A program made the position numbers and the translations under genes. Positions 10,114-24,561 of a stretch of DNA of 64,000 bases are shown in pieces. Location of the stretch: positions 130,876,732 through 130,940,731 of the forward strand of contig OZ023273.1 in the NCBI GenBank assembly GCA_964007475.1, in the 5' to 3' direction. Origin of the DNA: Hybos culiciformis. Taxonomy: Eukaryota; Arthropoda; Insecta; Diptera; Hybotidae. The number at the start of each line of letters is the position of its first letter. Position 1 is the first letter of the stretch. The notes below the pieces were generated by a model. It searched no databases. It had not been told where the DNA came from and worked only from the letters and a program-made list of their open reading frames with translations.

Positions 10114-13100
10114 TTATTTAGTTTTTTCAAATTCTTCAATTTCTGGCATATTAATTAAATTAAATTCTCTTATTCCTCTTCCAGCGAAATAAGCGAATTT
10201 TCCACTGTCAGGTACACTAACGGATCTTTTGAAAACTAAAAAAAAAAAATATGTTTTATAATTTTTATCAGAAATTTTTGATTCTTGTCTTAAAGTCCCC
10301 GAAAGTAAATAAATAACCTTGTTATTTTAATCTATGTACGTAATAAACTCACCCCCAGAAACATATTTTTCCAAAAGATAAACTTTCATTCCAATACATT
10401 CGTCGGCAATTTTCTTTGATAAAACTGATGTGTCAGTAATTTCAGGAGTCACTACTCTCCAATTTTCTCGAACAAGTTTAGTATCAATATCATAATAGCC
10501 GTTGCGCATTTTTTCTAAATTTTATAGAGAAAAACAAAATTTTTTAATAAAACTAAAAAGAATAAAATTATCATAAGACTCGACTAACCTAATAAATCAT
10601 AAAAGTTTTTCGGTGGCAATACTGTTTCTCTATCCAAAGGCATTATGAAGCAACGGAATGATGAGCTGTCAATAATGGCAGATTGATTTTCCTTGAAGTC
10701 ATGCATAAATCTTCCTCGGCGCCCATCCTAATAAAAGTATTAATTTATTAATTTTTTTATTTTAAGACTAACTTATATTTTGAAACATTACAATATTGAA
10801 TTTCTAAGTTTCATAATATTTTGCTACAAAATAATTAAGAAATAGTAGCATTAAAATAAAAATGAAATTTATAGCTGACTTTGTTTTAGCTTAAGATTTA
10901 GTAAATTGTTGAATTTGACTGATTCCACGATTTTTAACTATTTTTTGGAGTAAATTCAGTTTAAAAGTTTGTTAAAAACTATTAACAAATTAATAAATGG
11001 CCCAAGGTGCAAAACATCATAGTTAGATTTTGTATTCTTCAAAAGTGTTTTGTTTGAAATCGAAAATTAAATAATACTAATACAATATTTTTTTTCTTTC
11101 AACTCTTTAGATCTCACGCTTTTTATTACCTGAAAATCGGGAACATTAATTTTTGAATAACTTTCAGCATCACTTAAATCCAGTTCATATTCCTCCCGGA
11201 AAAATCTTAAAATTCAAAATAAGTTAAAAAAAAATAGAAACACAATGTAACCGATAAAATCTTACTGTGTTGAGTTTAATAAATTACTTTCTAATAAAGC
11301 ACGCAATTCATCCAAACTCATCCCTTGTGATAATGATTGTGAATCATATGGAACATCGCAAAAACCATGGAAATGCATACGACTTTGAGTCGGTGCATAA
11401 ACTCTGTAAATAGTAACTCCTCCTAAAATGCCCATTAACATAACTGCCAATGCCGATAAAAACAAAAATATTGATGTCGAAACTGACATCCTTCGTCGAT
11501 AATATATCATCGATTCTGCGTCTCCATCTGTGGAAGGTGCCTAAAAATGTGTACTCTATTAGAAATTTTTTTTTTTTAGTTATTAATTAATTTATACATT
11601 CAGGCGATTGCCAATATAAGATTTCGATTCGCAAAGTTTAAATGAGAAAAAATTTATGGATAGTACCTAATAAGAATCATCTAAGAGAGAATCATTTAAA
11701 CAAAAAATATAAAAACGGAATTATGCTCAGCTGTTAGACGAAGTGTTTAAAAAAAAGAGGATTAATATTATTATTCAATATTTTAAAAAGATAGATATCA
11801 TTTCTTATCTTGTATAAATATATATGTATACTTTTTTGACTACTAGTATATTTTTTTACTACTAAAAAAAATTGAAAAAGAGAAAGCCTTGCAGCCTTGG
11901 ACGAAATTAATCTTTCTAGCTCCATTTGTAAAAACGTTTGTAAATTTAAATAAAATCTATACAATGAAAAGGAATTCTTATTTTCGTAGTTAAAAAAGTT
12001 GTGAAAGCTTATTCGTCTGTATATTATATTTATCTGTGATTAGACTGATTTAAAAATAAAAAGAAATTTCAAAAATTCTAGATTTTTGCAATTTCGGCAA
12101 AAATAATAATTAAATTTCATAAAAGAGAAAAACGAAACTTGATATGTAAAAAATATTTAATAAAAGATTAAGAAACGTGTATTGTTTGTGGCTTTTCAAT
12201 GCAATTCTATTTATTAATCATATAAGTATATCATAATGTGCCGTTCAAATGCAAACCCCGATAAATGCGTTTTTCAAAAATTTTGAGATTAAGATGCTAA
12301 AAACTAAACTTCTTTCTTAGATCTATGATTTAAAGAGATTGGATAAAATGCCAATGATTGCTGGTTTTCCTTTTCAAAATTAAGGTAAAATTCAAAACTC
12401 GATATTTAAAAAAAAAAAATTATGTTCAAAATCCGATAATTGAAAAAATGATAAAATTTAACTTCAAAGTTCGATATTTTAAAAAATTGATTCAAAATCT
12501 TATCGCCAAATATTTTTAGTTAAATTATTACATAAGAATTTCATCGTTTTATTACCAATTTAATTCACTCATCATAGTGAGGTAGTTTTGCTAACTTTCT
12601 GTGTGTGCTAAAGACAAATAAATTAAAATACAAATGCCGATAATTATAAATTAATTTTCAAATCCCGGTATTTCAAAATTTTAAAACCGTCTACCTATAA
12701 CTGTTAAACTTTTTTGATGCATTTAATTTTTTTTTTAATTTCTCTTTAATAAATTGCAAAAACAAAATTGAACCATTTTTTAAACAAATGAAGGTTTTCG
12801 TACCAAGCGGTACAAAATAACTTAGCTTTTATTTATCGGGATTCGCATTGAACGACACATATATCATAAATAAATACATATATTATATATAATATATTTT
12901 CCAATTAATATGCATTATTATGCAGTGAGTGATAATGTTATTCGTAACCCTTATCACCATATTTTACAATTGCTAATAAAATCACAGGACTGACTTTACG
13001 AATAATAATATGAAATAAATAACGTTGAATTTTATAATACGCTAACTGAAGCTTACATAAGATTAATAAATTTCAATCATATTAAAAGTAAATTAAATGA

Positions 13101-15302
13101 TTCTAATAAAAAGTCATAAAGTCATCAAATATCTTTATCTAACTCATGAAGTTTAAGAAAATATTATAGTATTTATTTATTAATAGGTATTTTTGTTTTT
13201 ATTTTTCTCTGAACTAAACACATTATAGAATTAAGTATACTGCTAATGATGTCAGTAAACTGTTCGTTTGGACTGATCTCAATGAAGAGAATATTGAAAA
13301 ATCTCAGATTAGTTGAATACCAGAGTCTCTAAGAATCATAAATTTTGTTTGGGAATGATTAATAAAGTACGCAAATCTATGTCAATGTCTACTTATCAGA
13401 ACAAGAAAAGCACGCCTATTTGCCTCTCTTTTGTGTGTTAATAAACTCACAATTTAATCCAAAGAATAAAATCAGAAAACATTGATAATAGAGCTTGAAG
13501 ATCTAAAAATGGGCGGTGAAAGTTTTTTGTTTTCATACGCCTTTAAATCGATCTAGAATTGCGATTAATAAAAGGATCAGAACTTTTATTTTTCTTCTTT
13601 CCAAAGAAGATATTTTTATTCAGCTAAAGTTTCAGTAATGCGATTAAATAAATATAATAACAATTTTTTATTTTCTGATGAATATTTTTATTCAGTAAAT
13701 AATGTTTATGATTCAGTTTTAAAAATACTTTTTTTTTTTTTGTTTAAAAAGTAGATAATTATTATTATCAGACTTTTTCATAATATATTTATTCAATAAA
13801 AATAAAAATAAGCAAATTGTTTATAATAACATTGATATGACATTTACATGCTTAAGTATAGAATGTGTTTAGGTTGTGCTCTAAAACGTTAAACGTGATT
13901 TTATCGAAATTCGGTTTTACATGGTATTAATATAAATCAAACAAAGATAAACTAAGATTATTTCTCTTTGTTATAAAGATCCAAGAGCAGATCAGAGATC
14001 TTTTAAGGCAATGAAGAAACAAATTACAGGTATATTATATGATTATAAGGTTATGGTTACATATAATACTGTAAAATGCATTGAGTATCGATTTTAAGAT
14101 TTCAATGTTAAATTTATTGAAAAAATATGCAGGTGCATTTACCAGGATTTTATTTTTGTTATTATTTTTTTTTTCGAACTAAGTAATGGCTACATGCAAC
14201 AGCGTCGATTGAGATAATACCGAGAAAAAATTTAAATAGTGCCGAGATGTTGCGATTTTTGCAAATTCAGTTTTATTAACTTTTCTGTATAAAAATTATT
14301 ACAACTAATAAGATAATAAAAATAAAAAATGCGATAACTTTTATAATTTGATGCAACATCCTTAACTTAAATATTTATAAGTTTTCTTATTAAAGACAAT
14401 ACTACAGTCTAGTCTTTTGGCCTTGCCCACATTATAGTATACCTACCTAATAATGTAAAACTATTACTGAAAATATTAAGTTTTTATTAATTTTTTCATA
14501 ACAAATCAGAATTTAAGAATAGGGTTTTCAGATTATTTTAAAATCCTAACAGAATTTACGTACCAACCTACGTAATAGAGCCAGAGCTTTATCAAAATAT
14601 AAACTAGATTCAGAATAGGTAGGTATACCTAGGTAGTATCTTCCTATCATCCTTGAGTTTCAGGAACTTTCACTATTTTGACCTTGCACAAAATTTAATT
14701 GACAGAAAATTAATTTTAAAATAAAGAAATGACAAAAACAAAAACGATTTTATTATCTTTTTAAAACTCTGAGAAATTTTTGATAAAATTTATTATTTTT
14801 TTTAATATCATGTCGTCGCAATAAAGATATTTCAATTTAAAAAAAATGTAAAAAAAGATCAAATGAAAATAAAATTTTTTTTTTTAATAAAGCCTTATAA
14901 AAATTAATTCGTTCCAATTTTTCTTTTTTTCTATAACATTTTTTATCTACGTAGGTAGGAATTAAAAAAAAAAATAAATTACATATATTGAAAAGTAAAG
15001 AGTGTTTTTTTTTTCGTCACACAAGGCCATTTGGCTGAAAAACAAACAACATACAAAAAAAGAAAAAAGTAATACAATAGAAGAAAAATTTATCGATTTT
15101 CCAAAACCAGTGAAAACCAAAAAGAAAAATCATTAGGCATTGAAAAGAATTGATGAAAATTTTTCTATAATATAGAATTTTTTTTATTTTTTACCACAGA
15201 TGATGAAACTGGAACGGTTGATTCCACCAAAATTGGAGCTGTTCCATCTAAAATAACAACCTTTTCAGGCTTCTTGTCGTTTAGAGTTGTTAGAATAGTC
15301 AT
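10114..15302 (-). CDS. ITM2/BRI family type II membrane protein with BRICHOS domain
   Basis: Six minus-strand exons join without a phase error: 15302-15195, 11540-11266, 11205-11130, 10727-10589, 10514-10353 and 10235-10114, giving 293 residues. All introns are GT-AG. The protein has a cytosolic tail (1-55) with an RRR cluster before one membrane segment (about 57-81), so a type II topology. The linker follows with FFREEYELDL. The BRICHOS region runs about 135-245, with GRRGRFMHDF, CFIMPLDRETVLPPKNFYDLL, MRNGYYDIDT and VRENWRV, and with the conserved cysteine pair at 179 and 239. Mammalian ITM2B (BRI2) is matured by furin and acts as a chaperone-like regulator of amyloid proteins. Fly CG3662 is the likely orthologue. 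After the domain comes VFKR|SVSVPDSGKF, a dibasic site leaving a C-terminal peptide of about 36 residues; cleavage is inference. The 3.65-kb first intron is the largest. Confidence 0.9.
12236..12860. mobile_element. TIR DNA transposon relic with internal CCGATA repeats
   Basis: The ends are inverted repeats of about 30 bp: left 12236-12266 reads ATGTGCCGTTCAAATGC then ..CCCCGATAAAT, and the reverse complement of 12831-12860 reads ATGTGTCGTTCAATGCG then ..TCCCGATAAAT. They differ at about three bases and one indel. Between them lie degenerate copies of a (T)TCAAA..CCGATA.TT motif near 12380, 12430, 12465, 12635 and 12660. No transposase ORF is visible, so this is a non-autonomous element. It sits in intron 1 of the ITM2 gene. 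No clear target-site duplication was seen, so the superfamily is undetermined. Confidence 0.65.
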
Positions 15303-18300
15303 TTTATTCTAATTTTTTGTTTTCAAATAAAATTGCTAATTTTTTATTTTTTTTTTTTTAATTAAAAAAAAATCTTATTAAAATTTCTTAATTAAAATAA
15401 ATACTGCGACGAAACCAAATTGAATATAAATATTTTTTGTGTATAATAAAATATATGATTCGTTCGTTTCGTATTGAATTTTTTCTTTTTTGACAGTAGA
15501 ATAAAATTTAGTACTAGATAATTTAAAATAAAAAACCCAAAAGAAAAAGCTTTCAAGATTTTTCAAGGTGTGAACAATATAAAAGCTATAATGGATGATA
15601 CAGACGAGTTGAATGTGTATTCAAATTGAGTTTGTCAACTAACAACTATACTCGTCTGTCATTTATAGACACGTTGAGTAGTGAGTAGTAATGTTAAAAG
15701 ACTTTTTAATGTTGTTAAAAGGAAAATTTTTGAACTTAGTTTACACTTCTGTATCGAAAAGATCGATATTCGATGTTTGATTGACTGGCATTCCGTTATG
15801 GTTTGTTTGGTGGTGTATTCTTCCAGGTAAAACTTTATCCATACCTTATGTATGCGATGTACCTTCCTCCAACCGTAAAACAATTTCTGAAGGAATGTTC
15901 CAGAAAAAAATTCCCAAGTCCCGACTACAACCTAAATGCAACATCAATTGCAATTGCAAGGAGTTTAAAGCTCCAAAATTTTTGTTTATTCTTTTTCAGA
16001 TTTCAGATTTAATTATTTCGTCTTGGGCTTGATGGGAGACAGCTTCATTTTAAATTTTGGTTTTTTATACATTACCCATTTTTTAACTTTGCAGAAGTAC
16101 TAGATTTTGAAAGAGAGAATAAAATAAATAAAAATTAAATTTTATTATTATATACTTGCCTCTGTTTAGAATTGTCAAATGTCAAAAAAATGAATTAAGG
16201 CCATTTTACACAATATTAAATTTTTTGTACAAACAAAATACAAAATCATTCGAAAATAAAGATTTTTTATTTAATTTTGTCTTCATCCATTTTTATTTAT
16301 TAGAAAAAACTTCAAATTTTCAATTTAAAAGTAATAATTAATAGAGAAAAAAAAAAGTTTAACTCATAAAATCAGAGTTTGGCTTTGATTTGACAGACAA
16401 ATTGTTTGAAGACCACCGTCGGATATTTCTGTAACATTAAACTGCATGCAGTGTAAACATACCCTTAGTCTGACTTGCAACTGGCTACCGACACGGAAAG
16501 TTGATTAAAATTTTGTTTCCATTTTTTTCTTTCATAAATAAAAAATAAAAAATAAAAGAAATTTATAAACAAAAAATGAACAAAAGGCTAAAAATTAATA
16601 GAAAATTGAATGCAAAAATAAAATTCAAATTTAATTACAAAAATAATTGAAAGAAATTAAAAAAAAAAAAAAGTAATAAAAGAAATTAATAAAAAGAAAA
16701 AAAATTTGGGTGGTGGAGTTTCGTTACACACGAATACAAGCACAAGAAAGGACTTTTTTTGATGAAAATTTTCCTTTTTTAATGAAAATTTTTATAAAAA
16801 TCCTTTTTGTCGGCATAAAAAAGGATAAAATTTGTTTATTTATAGCGCAGGCGTGAAAATTTATTAAAATTTCTTAAGATTTAATTAAACTTCTAGCTTC
16901 TCCACTTTTATCTCATTTTGCTGTTTGATATTCAAAATTCTAATAAGATTTTTAATTTTCACTGTTTTCAAATTGGATTACGATCATATTAAAATCTGTA
17001 AAAACTTTATTATGATAATTTTTATAGGTTGATAGACAAGACATCTAGGTAACTCTTATTTAAATTTGGCTAGGTACCTACCTACTAGGTAGCACACAAA
17101 TTTAACATAATTTAACTCTTAATTTTTAACTTTTCTTTTAAATATTCAATCCCTCACATCTATCTTTTACAAATTATAAAATTCGATATGTGTGGTGATT
17201 AAAAAAGTTGAATCATTATTCCTAACCTCAGCTAAAAGTTTTTTTACTGAGCTATATATTCACTTGTCATTGTTAATTAATCGCTAAGCATATAATTTTT
17301 ACTTTACCAAGATTTGGAGATTTTTATTTTTCGATAGCAATACCTTCTTCAGTCTACAGAGGAGTGAAAAAACTAAAATTTTTAAAAGGGAATTATTTTA
17401 TATATAATATTTTTTTTTTTTTTTTATAAAATGCACTTTCATCTGAAAATGTTTTACCATAAAAAGTCATTCGTCTTCTTACGGAAAAATTTTAATCGAA
17501 GTTAGAAGAAAAAATTTAAAAAAAATATATTTTTTTAAATTTTTGAAATTCAATGCAAACATCAAATTCATTGGTATTATAAAAATAAAAAATATATATA
17601 TTGATAAATATTTAACATAATTTTCAATAAAAAAAAAAAACAAAAAAAGTAAATAAAAAAAAAAGTAGAAGAAAAAAAATCTGATTTGTAAATAAAAAAA
17701 AAAAAAAAAAAATTGTTACGACGACGAAAGTGAAACACTCGTCGAAAAAGAAACATACCGTAGAAGTGATAATTATATATTTCCAACTTAATACTGGATT
17801 TTTTTTTTATTTCTAAATTTTGAATTAATAAAAATTTTTAACATTTTTGAGGATTCCCCAGAGTGAGAACTTTTTATAATTCCGGCTGCCTTTAATTTTA
17901 TTCAAGTAAGTTGGAAAAAATTTGTTGTTTCTTTTTTTTTTTCCCTTATAATTCATTTTCCATTTAAATATCGATTTTATTTTTGTGAAATTTATAAGTA
18001 AAATTTTATTTTCATTCTTACCAGTAGAAATTCATTTTTTTTTGTTAATTTTTATTTTTTATTTTTTTGAATTATAATTTAATTTAAAATTTATTGTTTG
18101 TTTGCTAAAATCGAATTAAAAAGAATAAAAATTAATAAAAAATTCATCAAAATAAGTTCATTGAACCACACATTTTGGATGCACAGAAAAAAAAAATGGG
18201 AAAAAAATCAATCTGGGTTTTTTTTTCATTTTTGGTGAATTTTGTGTCCTTTTTTTTTTGTTTTTTAGACAAAAAAAGAATGATTTTTGTGATAATAGCA

Positions 18301-19179
18301 GGAAAAAAAAAAATGTTTTTTCATCTTTTTACATTATTCCGTGATTCAGTGGCGGATAAATTTTTTTTTTTTATATTTTAATGTCATGGGCGATCATGGT
18401 TTAGGTATTTTAATTTTAATATTTTCGACGTCTGCTTCTAATTCGCGGGTGTAGGTACCTACTTACACAATCATCCATAAGTATAACACTATGCATCCAT
18501 ACTCCATATGCCGGCTTAACTTTAATTATCAATTATTAGCAGTAACTAAAGTTAAACGTTTATGCATTTTATTATGACATAACCTAGGTCCTAGGACATA
18601 ACAAATAAATAATCATAATGTTTACAAATAAATGCCTACTTACTTAAATATCTTACTTAGTCAATTTAGAATGGGAATCTCTGTATCGGATTGTACATTA
18701 TAAATAATTGTTTATATTATTTGTAAAAAAGTTATAATTAAGTGTTTAGGATTGATTGTTATTATAATAATCAATGCAGATCTAAAACTACTGTGAGCAC
18801 AAAGCTGTAATATGGCCCGCAAATATATCTCCAGATGTAATGCGGATAAAATGGGTGTGTAATGTATCAAAAAATTATAGAACAGAACCTCATAAATCAA
18901 GTATTTGGCCCGTTTTCGATTTTGATTTTAAGTCACAATCAGGGGCTAAACATTTTTTTAGGTTCCTTCGATATTATACCTACCTGTACCATTCTGTCAT
19001 ATCTATTCGAATCTTAACAATTTTAATCGAAATCTCTACCTTACTATGAATCTTTGGGCAGTAACGTTTTTTTTTGTAAGTTCCTCTGATCGACTTCTAC
19101 CTACCCTCGTACTAAAGTTTATTAGAATTTATATTTAAACTTTTATAAAATTTAAAATTTATATAAATTTTATATGGAA

Positions 19180-19380
19180 ATAATTTAGACCCCTGGCTGG
19201 TATAGAGCCTCAAACTCCGAAAGCCGAAATAATAAAATATCAACTTCTAGGTCAAAGAGAATGAGATTCTGGATAAAAATCGATTGGCTGGTTCATAAGT
19301 CATAAGCCTTTTTGTGGCGGACATAGACACATAACGAAAACATATACTTAATCCTCGACTTATTTCTTTTTTTTATTTTT
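19180..19380. mobile_element. Possible interspersed-repeat relic
   Basis: The composition is richer than the surroundings. Phrases such as ggttcataagtcataagcc followed by ggcggacatagacacataacg resemble the permission-like tails of ancient insect interspersed repeats, but that is a recollection of style rather than a match to a named family. There are no clear ends. Confidence is low. Confidence 0.2.
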
Positions 19381-22300
19381 GATGGAAAAGGGGTTGAAAA
19401 TTGCCTAAGTGTTCTTATAAATATCGTGGTCGATCGCTATACTTACTTAAGTAGTTTAACTTATACAATATTGATTATTTTAAAAAAAAGATATCTGCTA
19501 GTTTTTTTTTATAAAATAAACATAACAAAGTAGGTAATTATTCGAAATCATTAAGTAAAATAATTCTTTTGATTCACAAAAGTACTAAGTTAGTCAAAGT
19601 GCGGAAAAGAAGTGAAAGTTTCTGATAAAATTTATTTGTCTTGAAACCAACGTTAGAGGTCAGGTTCGAAACTAGTTTTTGACCTTCTTGAACATTCCAA
19701 TTGAATTTTTGAGTCAATAAAAATAAGTAACTATCAGATTTGTAAACATTATGTTAGTATAGCATATGGTCAGCTTCTTTTTATTCTAAACAAATTTAAA
19801 ACAATAAATAATGAGTCAATCGATATGAATGATACTATTAACTTGTGAGTCACAAAAATGCTTTCTTGTCTTTTTCCAATGGAACTTTTAAATTGATTTG
19901 TTATTGATAACCGAGTTATTAACCCGATTGTTATGATTAAAGAGAAATTTATAATAAAAAATTAATAAATTCTTATCATTTTTTGTTTTTATTTTGAAAA
20001 ATTTAATAAATAATAAATAAAGCCGTAACTAATTCTAGAGATGATGGTTTGAAAAAAAATGTTCTTCAAAAAAATTAAAAATTTTTTTCCTAAACAAATC
20101 TTAAAGTACTTAGGTATAGAACAAAATTATTTTTGAACAATTTAATAAAATTAAAAAGTAAAAACTAGCAGATATAAGAAATTATTACAACAATTAAGTA
20201 AAGGGTCAAAAATTAAAAACTGTAAGGTATTTAAAGACAGAATATTTGAAACTAGGTCTTTCCAATTCTTAGATCAAATAACTAAGTTAAATTGTGGATC
20301 AAATGTGTAGGCCAGCAAGTATTGAGCCTCAATGAAACAAAATACAACCATTTCAAATATTCAATCTACTTATACTTAATAGCTCATTATTTTTCACATA
20401 AATTCATGTAAATCCATCGAAGAGCTTAATAGGTAGGTACATAGCTTTTTAATTTTCTTAAATTTTAAATATCGATTGTTTGTTTCTGTTTGAAATGAAA
20501 AATAAAATAATCTCGAAAATGCTCCATAATATATTTTCATCCAAGAAATTTTAATAAAATACCTACCGGCTGTAAAATATAAACAATACTTTGCATAAAT
20601 TTGTATAAAAACATTTTTATTTTATATTGACACGTGATATGAATTTTTATCATTGAAATAGGTGAATGGAATAATTTAGGCGCCTAGACTTCGTTATTAA
20701 CAGTTTTGGTTTTTTCAAACTAAATTAGTTTACTTTTATGTGGTCTATGTTTTATTGTTTGTGTAATACTTAAGTATTTTCAAAATGGTAAAATTTAAAT
20801 AAAAAAAAAATCAATAATTGTTCAAAGCTAGTTATATTTTTAGTTTGATATATTGTTTGATGTATCACTAATTCACATTATTAGAATTTTAAAATACAAA
20901 AGTAAGTAGGTATTTTTATTACAGTTAATAATTTTCCTCGAAGCTTCTACTCGTGTGTGTTTTATTTCTTAAATACTTAAATGGATGACGAGAGCCCGAT
21001 ATACTAAAAAAAAATTCAACATTTCCTAAAATCAATATTAACTTTAGGTTTGGCCGGGTTTGGCAATTAGAAATGCTACAACTCATGCAGTCAAACCAAC
21101 AATCATGCTGTTAATGTCAATGACGTTTCAAAGCATCATTTATTATAACTATCACTAGAAATAAAATATTTACCCAACATTTTCGTTTCCAATATAATAA
21201 AAGGGTTTGCCAGTTGATCTGCGAAATAGAAACTAAGTACTTATGTTTTTTTGTTTCTTTGAAATTTGTTAAGTAAATTACTTTTAATTACGAAAAAAGT
21301 AAAATTTACATTTTTTGCTACTTATGTACAATAAAATATTGTATTAGTTTGGAAACATCGCAACATAATACAAACAAATAAAAATACCTAAGTAATTGTT
21401 ATGCATTTTAATTGCCTCGCTATACCCATTGAGTTGTTCAGTGTTATAAGCGAAAAATTAAAAACATTGTAAGTAAATAATATACTTTTATATTTTATAT
21501 TTATTTTCAATGAAAAGAAATGGAAAGTTACTGATTTTTATCATTTCATGACTTGAGGAAATAAAATTAAACTCGTTAAGTGGGCGTTATTTTCAGTAGA
21601 ACATTCAATTATTTTTTCGTAAAATTGATTTATTTTTATTTTTAAGTGTAGAAACTCGAAACTGTTATCGAAAATTAATTTTTCTAATCAATTTTAGATT
21701 AAAGATTAGAGTAAAAGTTTTAAATTTTTAATGTCCTTACTTATAAGAAGAGATTTTACTTTACAAAACAAGAATTTGATCAAAAATTATGATTTCAGGA
21801 TTAAGTACTTAGAATGTAAAACGAGACAAAATCAAGATTATGAAAAACAGTTTTCGTATCAAGATTCGAATGAACAGAATTTTAAAAATTGAATCAAAAC
21901 GATGGAATTCCTTCTATTGTTTGTTGGACGACTTCAAATTTAATAAAATTATGATAATCCACAATGATACCATGGCCCACAAATTTTTTTTTTTAAATGC
22001 ATAACTTATCATCACATTAATTTTTGTATAACCACTTTGATTGATATTTTCTAAATGTTATAATACGCTTAATGTAAATTTTTTTTTATGAAAATATCTA
22101 TGTACATATTTTCACATAATATTTATTAATAATAAAATATGTATTTTTCAAAAAAAAAAATTAAAAATAAATTTGATGCATCCGGATGAATAGAAAAAAA
22201 AAAAAAAGTAGTTATCACAAAAAAAATACATGTCTTCATTAGCGGCTCACTTATGTTGCTTTATGTTTACCATATCCATTTTTGTGTTACTTATATGTTT

Positions 22301-23368
22301 AATAATAAAACCTCTCAGTTAATTTTTAATATTTCAAACTCTGTGATGACTTAAATTTGTTTTAGCTTTTATTTATGATTTGAAAATAAAAAAAATGCGT
22401 TTATTGATAAGAGAATTTATTATTATTTTATATTTTATTTTTTTTCTTATTTTCTAAGAATTTCATTCAATAGTAAATAATTTATTTCATTAAGAAATTT
22501 TATAAAAAATAAAATTTTAATAATACTTACTTAAAAATGATTAAAAAAGAATTTTATAAATAATAACAAGTAATCGACAATAATATAAATAAATAAATTA
22601 ATACATAAAAAAAAATAAATTTTGTGAATAAATTTCTATATATTTTTTTTTTCACATTTAAAAAATAAAAATTCTTTTTATCAAAATTATTTGTAAATAT
22701 TTTTTTGTGATGATGATTTTAGAGTATTGTGTGAATAAATGTTTATTATTTATTTTGTTATGTGAATGAACCTGCTTTTGGGAAAAATCGATTCTTATTA
22801 TTTTCATCTTTTTTTTTTCGTATATGTTGAAAACACCGTTGTTAGTGTTTTTGATGTTGTTGATGTTTATGTTTAAAAATGAACAAAAGTACACTCTACA
22901 TTTTTGCAATCTACTTAAAAATTGTTGTTTTTTTTTTCTCGTAGCACACATAAATAGATACCGACTATTATATCATAATAAACTCAAAGAAAGAAAGAAA
23001 GAAAAAAAAATTAACATATGAGGTACTTGAACGAAAAAAAAAAAAAAATATGATGGATAAAATCGTAGATAGTTATTAGGAAAATTATTTTTAATTTTTA
23101 TTTTTTTTTTTTTTAAGATAAACTACAACACTGTAGGTATAATTAAATTTTAATTTGGATAAAAAAAAATTTTAAAGATTTCTTAGAAATTTGAAAACTT
23201 TAGATGGCATCACATAAGAGCAATAAAATGCTTACAAACGAATTTAATGTACTTAAGTATGTTAATTTTTTCGTTATTATTATTATTATTTAATTATTTT
23301 TTTAATTAACTTTTCCAAGGTTTTTGTTACTCTCCCTAATTTAAAAACTATTTGAAGTAATCCCTTAA

Positions 23369-23503
23369 CGCGAAGAGCGTGTACAAGCAATTAAAGAATA
23401 CGAAATGAAAAACTCACAAAATAGGTGTAAAATAGATTTGAATGAACAACTAGAAAGGCGCTTCCGCCTTCCGCAGTTTAAACGTTTGATTTCAATTTTT
23501 TAA
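23369..23503 (+). pseudogene. Orphan 44-codon coding-like fragment
   Basis: Between two in-frame stops the plus strand encodes REERVQAIKEYEMKNSQNRC, continuing with KIDLNEQLERRFRLPQF. It is charged, helix-prone and unlike the Phe/Ile/Lys/Asn noise ORFs of the region, and its GC content is locally raised. It has no start codon, no obvious acceptor in frame and no donor. I do not recognise the protein. A relic of a retrocopy, a transposon fragment, or an exon of an unseen gene are all possible. Confidence 0.3.
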
Positions 23504-24561
23504 AATTGTTGTTTCTCAACACAAGTTTCAAAGTTAAAAATAATTGTATTTTATATCAACTAGGTTAGATTAGTTTTTCCGGTGTCTTATCTAGGTAATG
23601 TAAGTTTTTTATATGGATCAATTGAATTTTGTTTGAAGTTTCGTTCAGTTTAAAATTTAGTAGTTATTAAATTCAATGCGAGTTCAATTATGGAGGAAAA
23701 CATATTAGGTACCTATTTAGGAGTAACTGACATTAGGCATGTTAAATTTATAATATGTATCTAATGTACATTCTTACAACTTTATTATTAAAATCAAATT
23801 TCTTAAGATATTGAATATGTATAAATGTATCGGTTTTGTATTTCTTTTAACACGTTGCGACCTCGATTTGGAATTAAATTACGTCTTCACTTTTTTAAAT
23901 TTCAATTAAAAGTTCAATTATAATTGAGGCGAAAATAGATAAAAAAAAATTTATTAGAATTTTTGAATCAGTTAACGAGTTAAAAAAAAAAAATTCTTTG
24001 TTATTTTTTTTTTTGCTGCTATATTGACGTAGTTACTTACAAGAAATAATTATAAAAAATAGAGCTATTCGTGAAACAAAAAAAAATTGTTTTTTCTTAT
24101 ATCTTTATTCATTGTGTCTAACTTCTATTCAACACATTTTTTATTATAAATAAGTATTTATGTTTTCATTAAAAGCTTGTCCTCTTTAATATTTTTTTTT
24201 TTTTAATATTATTTTTATTATTATTTTCATTCCTATATGATATGATTTTTATATAAGTACATTATACGTATAATTTGATAATGTGTGTTGCATAAAATCT
24301 TGTAGTTATTCAAGAAAATTGTTTGAATTTACTTAATAAAATAGTAAATGATGCAAATATTTAACATAAGTACTTACGCTAACTATAAACACTTCTTTAA
24401 ATTTTTCTACTGGATGCATCAATGCTTCGTACTTAATATTTTTTTTTGGGAAAATTTAAAATTTTTTTCTCATTTTCCGATGGTAAAGCAGTTATTTTTA
24501 ATGTGTTCTTTGTCTTTAAAACATTTTTTTTAAAAGAAAAAAAAATTACATTTACATAGTA

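Noticed and set aside
18175..18381. Plus-strand ORF with poly-Lys and Phe runs
   Set aside because: It is translation of homopolymer A and T tracts; no domain or splice support.
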